A stretch of 15,915 nt of DNA, taken from Candidatus Saccharimonadota bacterium. GTDB taxonomy: Bacteria; Patescibacteriota; Saccharimonadia; Saccharimonadales; Saccharimonadaceae. The stretch is taken from NCBI GenBank assembly GCA_905371595.1, contig CAJPLU010000018.1, positions 1 to 15,915 on the forward strand. The letters run 5' to 3'. A program made the translations under genes and the position numbers. Position 1 is the stretch's first letter. Each line of letters starts with the position of its first letter. Positions 1 to 6,034 of the stretch are shown here, piece after piece. Under the pieces are notes generated by a model. It had not been told where the DNA came from. It did no database searches and saw only the letters and a list, made by a program, of their open reading frames with translations.

Positions 1-1
1 T

Positions 2-616
2 TTACGCGATATCATTTACTCATACGCTGACGGCACCAGCAATGTGCTGGGCGGCATCAATTATCAATTTGAAAAAGGCAAGTTTTACGCCATCGTCGGT
101 AGTTCTGGTGCTGGTAAGTCGACACTGCTGGGGCTGCTGGCGGGGCTGGACACACCGACCGACGGGCAGATTTTATTCGATGATCAAGACATCGCCGAGC
201 AGGGCTATTCGCATCATCGCAAACACAATATATCGCTGGTGTTTCAGAATTACAACCTGATCGATTATCTGACGCCGCTGGAAAACTTGAAGTTAGTTAA
301 TGCCAAGGCCACCAACGAAACGCTACATGCCATGGGTCTGGACGACGATCATATTCACCGCAATGTCATGAAGCTTTCTGGCGGCCAGCAACAGCGTGTG
401 GCGATCGGCCGAGCTCTCGTCTCGCATGCGCCAATCATCTTGGCGGACGAGCCGACCGGCAACCTGGACGAAACCACCGCCGCCGACATCATCGACATCC
501 TGCGCCGGGCTGCTCATGAAAACGACAAATGCGTCATCGTCGTCACCCACAGCAAGCAGCTGGCCAAAGAGGCGGATGTGGTGTTGAAGCTGAAGGATAA
601 GAAACTAAAGAGGTAA
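2..616 (+). CDS. ABC transporter ATP-binding protein, MacB/LolD class (5' end outside window)
   Basis: This is the nucleotide-binding subunit of an ABC transporter, which hydrolyses ATP at the inner face of the membrane. The reading frame is open to the left edge, and the residues before the first possible start (GTG at 44) already match the family's N-terminal beta strand (IIYSYADG). The gene is therefore truncated by the window, not started at 44. Walker A (GSSGAGKS) is at 98-121, the Q-loop (VFQNYN) near 239-256, the signature LSGGQ at 374-388, and Walker B with its catalytic Glu (ILADEP) at 437-454. A switch His follows in VVTHSK. The family places such ATPases with FtsX/MacB-type permeases for peptide, lipoprotein or antimicrobial export. 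The expected permease is not downstream, so it may lie upstream of the window. Substrate unknown. Confidence 0.93.
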   Translation, partial: LRDIIYSYADGTSNVLGGINYQFEKGKFYAIVGSSGAGKSTLLGLLAGLDTPTDGQILFDDQDIAEQGYSHHRKHNISLVFQNYNLIDYLTPLENLKLVNAKATNETLHAMGLDDDHIHRNVMKLSGGQQQRVAIGRALVSHAPIILADEPTGNLDETTAADIIDILRRAAHENDKCVIVVTHSKQLAKEADVVLKLKDKKLKR

Positions 617-775
617 AATCGGTAATACTGCTCATCAAGCGGGCTGATTAACGCAATTTTATAAAGCTGGAATGAGTTCACTTGGACAAGGTTGACAGTA
701 TAAACATAAACTTCCAGCATAGCGTTAGTTTGAAAGCGATTCTGCGGGCGTATCATAAAGCAAAGTTATAGGTAT
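617..775. other. Gene-free spacer after the ABC ATPase gene
   Basis: No convincing coding frame lies here on either strand. A perfect 7-base inverted repeat (GCTGGAA at 666-672, TTCCAGC at 712-718) encloses 39 bases and could form a long stem-loop in the 3' untranslated region of the ABC transcript. A TTGACA at 692-697 lacks a -10 box at a workable distance. I see no strong intrinsic terminator for the ABC gene. Nothing else is recognisable. Confidence 0.4.
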
Positions 776-804
776 TTGCATATTTCGCCCGCCAGCGCTA
801 TAAT
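776..804 (+). promoter_or_regulatory. Sigma-70-type promoter of the racemase leader
   Basis: The -35 box TTGCAT (776-781) is followed by a 17-base spacer and a perfect -10 box TATAAT (799-804). Transcription should begin about seven bases after the -10 box, at 810-812. That is on or next to the A of the ATG at 811, so the transcript would be leaderless for the short ORF there. Confidence 0.7.
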
Positions 805-810
805 CACCCC

Positions 811-888
811 ATGACCATAAAACGGCAATTCATCAGCACCGCCTGGCAAAGCACGCGTTTTCGCCGCGGCTTGTTGAATTGTTCGTAA
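811..888 (+). CDS. Possible 25-residue leader peptide, leaderless start
   Basis: This short ORF starts with ATG at the predicted transcription start and encodes MTIKRQFISTAWQ followed by STRFRRGLLNCS and a TAA stop. It has one Trp codon (844-846) and Arg codons at residues 5, 16, 18 and 19, but no run of a single amino acid. Its distal part (865-872) can pair with the 5' arm of the downstream terminator (919-926) in eight contiguous pairs, two of them G-U. A ribosome paused near the Trp codon would leave that segment free, while one reaching the stop would cover it. This is the geometry of a ribosome-controlled attenuator. That the ORF is translated is inference; it could simply be the 5' part of an untranslated leader or a small RNA of about 130 nt. 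Confidence 0.4.
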   Translation: MTIKRQFISTAWQSTRFRRGLLNCS

Positions 889-918
889 ACTTCTTCTGAA
901 AATACTAACCATGAATAG

Positions 919-940
919 AGGCCGTGCGCGGCCTTTTTTT
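919..940 (+). terminator. Intrinsic terminator / attenuator upstream of the racemase gene
   Basis: A six-pair GC-rich stem (AGGCCG at 919-924 with CGGCCT at 929-934, loop TGCG) runs straight into seven consecutive T (934-940). It lies between the promoter at 776-804 and the ribosome binding site of the gene at 961, so it would end most transcripts before the gene unless the stem is prevented from forming. No other promoter is evident between 940 and 961. Confidence 0.75.
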
Positions 941-960
941 ATATGACCAAAGGAGGAATC

Positions 961-1740
961 ATGAAACAGAGAATGATTATCATCGGCGGCATGGGACCTC
1001 AGGCAAGCTTGGAGCTACACCAGCGAATAATTCGGCGAGCATCAGCAAACGGCGCAAGAGACGGCACGGATTTTCCGTACATCGTTCACTTGTCGCTGCC
1101 GGTTCCTGATTTTATCGCCAACGAATCGCGGCGCAGCGAAGCCTTGGAAATTATCATAAACGAACTAAAAAACATTGGCGTATCAATGGACGACATTATC
1201 ATAATTGCTTGCAATACCGCACATTTGTTGCAGCCCGATATTGAGCAGCGGCTGAATATTCGTATAACTTCCATGGTGGATGCCGCAATTGATTATGTTA
1301 GCAGCCATTATAAAACAATTCGATTGCTAGCATCGCCGACGACCATCCGCACTGGACTATATGACAAGCCGTTGAAAGCCGCCGGAGTAACCGTATTAAC
1401 GCCGGATAAGGACGAAGAACAAGCGCTGGAAGTAATAATTCGCGCAGTAATTTCTGGTCAGGCAATACCGCAGTCAGCGCTGGATAAAATACCAATAATA
1501 ACCCAATCCGAGCAGGCAAACGCAGTAAACTATATCAATAATTACCCCAGCAGTCCGCCGGTATTATTAGGTTGCACCGAACTATCCTGCGCCTTCGCCA
1601 AAAAGCCAAACACCATCGACCCAATGAATATTCTGATTAACCATCTATCAGCCCAGATAAGTGCTATAGCTAAACCTGACAATAAGCCAGAAACAGCAGT
1701 TAAATCAAATAACTCTTACCAAATAACCCCATCAGCATAA
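961..1740 (+). CDS. Aspartate/glutamate racemase family protein
   Basis: This is a member of the PLP-independent Asp/Glu racemase superfamily, cytosolic enzymes that invert an amino acid alpha-carbon with two cysteines. The product starts with a GGMGPQAS loop and has both catalytic cysteines in their usual motifs: Cys84 in ACNTAH and Cys205 in GCTELS. At 259 residues it is slightly long. The last 20 or so residues (after SAIAKPDN) are polar, look unfolded and overlap the neighbouring minus-strand gene. I chose ATG 961 because AAAGGAGG (949-956) lies just before it; an in-frame ATG at 943 has no such site. The best match is the aspartate racemase/YgeA-like branch rather than MurI, so D-aspartate for cell-wall cross-bridges is possible but unproven. 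It sits behind an attenuator-like terminator. Confidence 0.9.
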   Translation: MKQRMIIIGGMGPQASLELHQRIIRRASANGARDGTDFPYIVHLSLPVPDFIANESRRSEALEIIINELKNIGVSMDDIIIIACNTAHLLQPDIEQRLNIRITSMVDAAIDYVSSHYKTIRLLASPTTIRTGLYDKPLKAAGVTVLTPDKDEEQALEVIIRAVISGQAIPQSALDKIPIITQSEQANAVNYINNYPSSPPVLLGCTELSCAFAKKPNTIDPMNILINHLSAQISAIAKPDNKPETAVKSNNSYQITPSA

Positions 1741-2369
1741 GCCTGCCATGACTGCTGTTCGTCGGCTGTCATTGATCGAGCTAAGCTGACAGCTTGCGAT
1801 AGGATAGCACTGTCGATTTTTATGGTTTGTCCAGTGTCTACCTCGGGCCAACCAGCTTGTTCTGCTAGCTTGGTTTCGGCAGCAATCTTCTGTGCGGGAT
1901 TTAATCCTGAGCCGCCATGCTCGCTGATAGCGCGGCGAACAATCGTTGCATACGAATCACCGTCTTGCACAGCGTAAGTGTAGCTGCCCGACTGGAGTTT
2001 CGACTTATTCACAGACGACTGCGCGGCTTTATCGTCTGGTTTATTTTTCTTTTCTGTCTCATTCTTATCACTTTGCTCCTGGCTACCAGTAGCTTTCTTG
2101 GCGGCCCCAGCATCTTTGTTGGCGTTAGCGGCATTAGCATTATTTTTCTGCGGCACGAGTTGCTGAACAGTACTGTCATCTGACTTAACTTTCATCTTCT
2201 GCTCAACCGATTTAGAACTCTTTTGCTGATCTTTACTTCTTAGTAAATTCTCTGTATCAGCTGCTGCGTTTGTTTGCTTAACAGCTGCAAACAGTGAAAC
2301 CACTAGCAATACAACCGCACAAACGGCTGCCACTCTTTTCTCTGTAATATCATACCCTCTAATTTTCAT
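1716..2369 (-). CDS. Secreted or membrane-anchored protein with LysM-like C-terminal domain
   Basis: The 217-residue product has a basic N-terminus, one hydrophobic segment at about residues 12-29 (signal peptide or anchor, with a possible NAAAD cleavage site) and a long Lys/Ser/Gln/Asn/Asp-rich linker of about 90 residues. Its C-terminal globular part opens with SYTYAVQDGDSYATI, which resembles the start of a LysM peptidoglycan-binding repeat, and continues to PEVDTGQTIKID, like the close of one. The insert between is longer than in a standard LysM, so the assignment is tentative. The start at 2369 is set by AAGGAGGG (2375-2382, minus strand) five bases upstream; longer versions lack this. 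A cell-surface or wall-associated role is likely. Its last 25 bases overlap the end of the convergent racemase gene. Confidence 0.78.
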   Translation of the reverse strand: MKIRGYDITEKRVAAVCAVVLLVVSLFAAVKQTNAAADTENLLRSKDQQKSSKSVEQKMKVKSDDSTVQQLVPQKNNANAANANKDAGAAKKATGSQEQSDKNETEKKNKPDDKAAQSSVNKSKLQSGSYTYAVQDGDSYATIVRRAISEHGGSGLNPAQKIAAETKLAEQAGWPEVDTGQTIKIDSAILSQAVSLARSMTADEQQSWQAYADGVIW

Positions 2370-2396
2370 AAGCACCCTCCTTAGCGCCCTACAGAA

Positions 2397-2426
2397 ATAA
2401 TAGCAAACTTTGCATAAGCGTAACAA
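2397..2426 (-). promoter_or_regulatory. Promoter of the LysM-like protein gene
   Basis: Read on the minus strand, TTGTTA (2421-2426) and TATTAT (2397-2402) are separated by 18 bases. The predicted start leaves a leader of about 20 nt carrying the strong AAGGAGGG site. The -35 region lies inside the tandem 15-base repeat at 2412-2441. Confidence 0.5.
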
Positions 2427-2441
2427 GCATAAGCGTTATAA
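2412..2441. repeat. Tandem 15-base direct repeat in the LysM gene promoter
   Basis: GCATAAGCGTAACAA (2412-2426) is followed at once by GCATAAGCGTTATAA (2427-2441), identical at 13 of 15 positions. The repeat covers the -35 region and the spacer of the minus-strand promoter, the position expected of a transcription-factor operator. It could also be a chance short duplication. Further dyads lie next to it: ACCTA/TAGGT (2444-2448, 2456-2460) and GGCTT/AAGCC (2463-2467, 2479-2483). Confidence 0.55.
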
Positions 2442-2505
2442 AGACCTATCTAAGCTAGGTATGGCTTAATAATCATAAAAGCCTTAGCACTATCCCACGA
2501 TAATA

Positions 2506-2534
2506 TTTACAAAAAGAGAAATTTATGCTACAAT
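2506..2534 (+). promoter_or_regulatory. Promoter of the polysaccharide operon
   Basis: TTTACA (2506-2511), a 17-base spacer and TACAAT (2529-2534), preceded by the TGC of an extended -10 element (2526-2528), form a strong sigma-70-type promoter. Transcription should start near 2541, leaving a leader of about 34 nt with the ribosome site AAGGGAG (2564-2570) before the ATG at 2575. No terminator is visible between this promoter and the VanZ-like gene, so it can drive the whole operon. Confidence 0.7.
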
Positions 2535-2574
2535 AGAAAGAGTAATACATTGCAAATAACTTCAAGGGAGCTCT

Positions 2575-3198
2575 ATGGAAGAGATTAATCTTTACGATTT
2601 ATTGCGCTTTTATACCAAAAGATGGCTAACCATCGCTATCGCTGCTATGATTGGCGCAATTATCAGCATTACCTATACTTATTTTATCCAGCAGCCACAG
2701 TACAAAAGCTCAGCGACTATCCTGCTGGTTGGCGCCGACCATTCGAGCAGTAATCAGGGTTCAGTGACTCTCAATAACTATGTAAAATTATTCACGTCGC
2801 GCCGTGTACTTGATCCGGTTATTACAAATAACGATTATTCGGAAGATTATAAAACCCTATCTGGCAATACTACGGCGGAAAACGTTAAAAATACCGATAT
2901 CATTAACGTATCAATGAGCACCTCTAATCCAAAAACTAGCAAAGCGCTTTTAGAATCAGCCATACAAGAATTTGAAAAGCAATCCAAATCGCTTTACGGT
3001 AACAGCTCTGTCAAAATTAGCGTCGTCGACTCGGCCGACACGCCAAACAGCCCGTCGAATATCAAGCCGCTGCAGCAAATCGGCTTAGTTGCCGCCGCCT
3101 CGGTAGCACTGACCGTAATCGTACTGTTCTTCATCTATGACTACAGAAAATCACAGCTAATTGCTCAGACGAAACCAAAGATTGCAAAATATAATTAA
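2575..3198 (+). CDS. Polysaccharide chain-length regulator, Wzz/CapA (YveK) type
   Basis: This membrane protein of the polysaccharide co-polymerase family sets polymer length together with a Wzy-type polymerase. The 207 residues show the family plan: a short cytosolic N-terminus, membrane helix 1 at about 17-38, an extracytoplasmic domain, the proline-rich stretch DTPNSPSNIKP at about 155-165, and membrane helix 2 at about 168-189, followed by a short basic tail. There is no fused BY-kinase domain and no separate kinase gene follows, so it looks like the membrane-adaptor form found in Gram-positive clusters. It is the first gene of the operon, directly behind a strong promoter and the AAGGGAG site. 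Length and layout are normal. Confidence 0.9.
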   Translation: MEEINLYDLLRFYTKRWLTIAIAAMIGAIISITYTYFIQQPQYKSSATILLVGADHSSSNQGSVTLNNYVKLFTSRRVLDPVITNNDYSEDYKTLSGNTTAENVKNTDIINVSMSTSNPKTSKALLESAIQEFEKQSKSLYGNSSVKISVVDSADTPNSPSNIKPLQQIGLVAAASVALTVIVLFFIYDYRKSQLIAQTKPKIAKYN

Positions 3199-3221
3199 AC
3201 AACGCTAAGGAAACCGAAACA

Positions 3222-3842
3222 ATGTATCAAAAATACGGAAAGCGCCTAGCGGATGTATCAGGCGCACTAATCCTGTTTCCATTCACTGCAATAATTTTCA
3301 TTATCGTCGCTGGCTGTATCAAACTTGATTCGCGCGGCCCAATCCTATTCAGGCAAAAGCGTACTGGTAAAGACGGCGAGCCATTTACCCTATACAAATT
3401 CCGCAGCATGCCTGCCGACAACGATGTACACGACACTTCAAAATCAGATTCTCTGACTAGGGTAGGTAAAGTGATTCGCGCTACCTCTTTGGATGAAATA
3501 CCGCAGCTTATTAACATAATCAAAGGCGACATGTCTTTCATCGGTCCGCGCCCTTGGATCACTGACTATTACGATAATATGAATAGCGACCAGCGCCGCC
3601 GCAACGACGTTCGTCCGGGCATCACCGGCAGAGCGCAAGCCTACGGGCGCAATAGCATATCAATTCAGCAAAAAATTGCCCATGATTTGGAATACGTAGA
3701 TCACGTCACGCTTCTGAATGATGTTAAAATTATATTTGCAACTATCAAAACGCTTTTTGATAAAGAGTCGAATACGCTGGGTAAAAGCGGCATACATGAA
3801 GAATTAAAAGAATTGCGAGCGCAGAATAAAATAGGGAAGTAA
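3222..3842 (+). CDS. Initiating sugar transferase (monotopic phosphoglycosyl transferase)
   Basis: This enzyme transfers a sugar 1-phosphate from a UDP-sugar to undecaprenyl phosphate, the first committed step of lipid-linked repeat-unit synthesis. The 206-residue product has the short PglC/CapM-type form: one hydrophobic re-entrant helix at about 14-33, then the catalytic domain with FRQKRTG (43-49), YKFRSM (58-63), the catalytic Asp91-Glu92 dyad in SLDEIPQL, GPRP (108-111) and RPGITG (131-136). It lacks the extra membrane helices of WcaJ/WbaP-type enzymes. A ribosome site AAGGA (3207-3211) lies ten bases upstream of the ATG. It follows the chain-length gene by 23 bases in the same operon. 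The sugar cannot be read from sequence, although N-acetylated bacillosamine-type or galactose/glucose phosphates are known for the family. Confidence 0.95.
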   Translation: MYQKYGKRLADVSGALILFPFTAIIFIIVAGCIKLDSRGPILFRQKRTGKDGEPFTLYKFRSMPADNDVHDTSKSDSLTRVGKVIRATSLDEIPQLINIIKGDMSFIGPRPWITDYYDNMNSDQRRRNDVRPGITGRAQAYGRNSISIQQKIAHDLEYVDHVTLLNDVKIIFATIKTLFDKESNTLGKSGIHEELKELRAQNKIGK

Positions 3843-3854
3843 TGATAAATCAGC

Positions 3855-4967
3855 ATGAGTAATCAGAAGAAAACGAAGAAAATTTTATTTACATCGCACG
3901 TTGCCAGCTTCCAAAAATTCAATCGCCCATTCATGCGCATGATGCGCGAAGACGGCTGGGAAGTTCACTACGCGTCGATGGGCGAGGAAGAAATCCTTGA
4001 TTGCGACAAGTCGTTCGTCGTGCCGTTCACGCGCAGCCCGTTCAAACTCAGCAACATCACCGCCTACAAACAGCTGAAAAAGATTATCAATCAAGAGAAT
4101 TATGATATCATTCACACTCACACGCCGATGGGTAGCGTGGTAACGCGGCTGGCTGCCAAAAAAGCTCGTAAAAACGGTACTAAAATTATCTATACCGCTC
4201 ACGGCTTTCACTTTTTCAAGGGAGCACCGCTGTTAAACTGGCTCATCTACTATCCAGTCGAGCGGCTGATGGCTCGCCATACGGACACGCTTATTACTAT
4301 CAATAAAGAGGATTACCATCGCGCTAAAAAACAATTCAAGACAAATGTTATATACATGCCAGGCGTGGGTGTTGATCCGAAGCGTTTCAAGCCGAAGCTC
4401 ACTGCCAAGCAAAAGCTAGAGCTTCGCAAATCACTCGGTCTTAAAAAAGACGACTTCGTGATGATTTACCCGGCGGAATTGAATAAAAATAAAAATCAAA
4501 CCCTACTACTACATGTGCTACACGAAATCAATAAAGAAGATAAATCAGTACACTTACTGCTGGCTGGCAAAGATAATCTAAATGGCTACCATAAAAAACT
4601 TGCCGATAAACTAGGCATAGCTAAGAATGTGCACTTTTTAGGCTACCGTTCTGACATCCCGCAATTACTACAAATGTCCGACCTGTCTGTATCGGCTAGT
4701 CGCCGCGAAGGTCTGCCTGTCCATCTGATCGAAGCAATGTTCGCTGGTTTGCCAATAGTCACTACCAAATGCCGCGGGGCAACCGAGTTAGTGGAGGACG
4801 GCGTGAATGGGTTTGTGGTTGGATTTAATGAAGATGAATTCATAGAAGGCGTACAGAAAACTAGGAATAATAAAATTTTAAAAAAATCAGTAAGAATTTA
4901 TTCAATAGATAATATATCAGTGAAAATTAATAAAATATATAAAGAAACGCTATGCAAGAAAGTCTGA
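3855..4967 (+). CDS. Glycosyltransferase family 4 (GT-B fold)
   Basis: This is a cytosolic, membrane-associated retaining glycosyltransferase, probably adding the second sugar. The N-terminal half carries IIHTHTPMG (85-93) and TAHGFHFFKGAPL (114-126), typical of capsule/EPS enzymes acting right after the initiating transferase. The C-terminal nucleotide-sugar domain has the E-x7-E motif Glu285-Glu293 (EGLPVHLIE) and the AGLPIV stretch. Upstream ribosome signals are poor, and translation may be coupled to the preceding gene 12 bases away. From about residue 330 the DNA turns sharply AT-rich, and the final C-terminal segment appears about ten residues shorter than usual. This fits a recombination joint inside the gene. 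The 3' end overlaps the polymerase gene by 16 bases and stops with TGA. Confidence 0.93.
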   Translation: MSNQKKTKKILFTSHVASFQKFNRPFMRMMREDGWEVHYASMGEEEILDCDKSFVVPFTRSPFKLSNITAYKQLKKIINQENYDIIHTHTPMGSVVTRLAAKKARKNGTKIIYTAHGFHFFKGAPLLNWLIYYPVERLMARHTDTLITINKEDYHRAKKQFKTNVIYMPGVGVDPKRFKPKLTAKQKLELRKSLGLKKDDFVMIYPAELNKNKNQTLLLHVLHEINKEDKSVHLLLAGKDNLNGYHKKLADKLGIAKNVHFLGYRSDIPQLLQMSDLSVSASRREGLPVHLIEAMFAGLPIVTTKCRGATELVEDGVNGFVVGFNEDEFIEGVQKTRNNKILKKSVRIYSIDNISVKINKIYKETLCKKV

Positions 4968-6034
4968 TTTTTTACATATCTATCTTTTTGGCTTCTGCTG
5001 TACTTATGCGAATTGGCCAAAAAAGAAAAAATAGGCTATTTTTACTGATATCTTTGCTGATTCCAATTCTGGCGTCGGGTCTTCGTTATAATGTTGGCAC
5101 TGACTTTAAGAACTATGAAAATATTTACAACGGAATAGTCCCTAACTTAGATCTAAAAGGTTATATGACATACGGTCCAACAGAATTGGGTATATACTTT
5201 ATATCCAACATAGGAATTGCCCTAAATCTTGATTCTTGGTTCATGTTTACTGCTTTCTCCGCGCTAACTATATTACCGATATATTACGGTATTAAGAACT
5301 TTAATCTGAAATATCCCAGTACTGCCTATCTGCTATATTTATTAGTGATTTTCCCAGTAAGCTTTAATGCGGTTAGACAGCTAGCAGCTATGTCTATGGT
5401 GTTTTTATCGGTCAGTTTATTATATAAACGCAAGAATATAGCGGCGATTATACCATTTATCGCAGCAGTTCTTGTGCATAAGAGCTCTCTAATTTTGTTA
5501 GTATTTTTACCAGCTATACTTATGTTTATATATAAAACTAATTTTAAGTTTCGTGAAATATTCTCAATGTTTATCGTAGGGACTGCTATATTATTAGGCG
5601 GTTCAGCTATATTTTCAACATTTATGCAGAGCTCTATATTTTCAGATTATTCTCAGTACTCATCTACCTCCAACGCCGCAGCAGGCAGTATGTTAATGCT
5701 AAAATTTATCATATTCTCTGTCTTTTTAACTCTCATAATTATGGGCAAATTCCACAAATTAGCTTACTCAAGACTATTCATAGCAATGTCATTTCTAGAG
5801 ATTACTATGCTAGTAGTAGGTTTGTCGTCGGTTGATATTAGCCGGTTTGCAATGTATTTTTCTGTGTTTTCTTTGCTATTCATCCCCTCTATAACGGAAG
5901 TATTTACAAGACAGGTGCAGAGACCTATTCTACTACTAGTATCACTGTATGGTTTGATTATGTTCTTTATGCAATATTTTGTATTAAAAGGCTCTGATAT
6001 ATTTCCTTATCAGAGTATATTTGGAGGATTTTAA
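4952..6034 (+). CDS. EpsG/Wzy-like polysaccharide polymerase
   Basis: This is a polytopic membrane protein of 360 residues with about ten hydrophobic helices. Its early motif GLRYNVGTDFKNYENIY (43-59) is the hallmark of the EpsG family, proposed Wzy-type polymerases that join flipped repeat units on the outer face of the membrane. A second typical stretch, SFNAVRQLAAMSMVF, follows near residues 132-146. It overlaps the GT4 gene by 16 bases and shares its TAATG stop/start with the next gene, so translation is probably coupled. AT-rich composition and rare-codon-like use (ATA, TTA, AGA) mark it as part of a cassette foreign to the flanks. Wzy-type sequences are highly divergent, so linkage specificity cannot be inferred. 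Confidence 0.87.
   Translation: MQESLIFYISIFLASAVLMRIGQKRKNRLFLLISLLIPILASGLRYNVGTDFKNYENIYNGIVPNLDLKGYMTYGPTELGIYFISNIGIALNLDSWFMFTAFSALTILPIYYGIKNFNLKYPSTAYLLYLLVIFPVSFNAVRQLAAMSMVFLSVSLLYKRKNIAAIIPFIAAVLVHKSSLILLVFLPAILMFIYKTNFKFREIFSMFIVGTAILLGGSAIFSTFMQSSIFSDYSQYSSTSNAAAGSMLMLKFIIFSVFLTLIIMGKFHKLAYSRLFIAMSFLEITMLVVGLSSVDISRFAMYFSVFSLLFIPSITEVFTRQVQRPILLLVSLYGLIMFFMQYFVLKGSDIFPYQSIFGGF

Noticed and set aside
44..46. GTG as the start of the ABC ATPase gene
   Set aside because: The frame is open to the window edge and the upstream residues match the family's first strand, so the true start lies outside the window.
625..660. Terminator for the ABC ATPase gene
   Set aside because: The only inverted repeat near 630-645 gives competing three- or four-pair stems and is followed by just four T.
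692..704. TTGACA with TATAAA as a promoter
   Set aside because: The two boxes are only one base apart and no -10 box lies 16-18 bases downstream.
943..960. Upstream in-frame ATG for the racemase gene
   Set aside because: It directly follows the terminator T-run and has no ribosome site, while AGGAGG fits the ATG at 961.
2370..2426. Longer N-terminus for the LysM-like protein (start at 2426)
   Set aside because: It would place the strong AAGGAGGG site inside the coding region and overlap the promoter; ATG 2369 fits the site and the signal sequence.
3227..3562. 111-codon open frame on the minus strand
   Set aside because: It is antisense to the initiating sugar transferase, whose catalytic motifs are intact.
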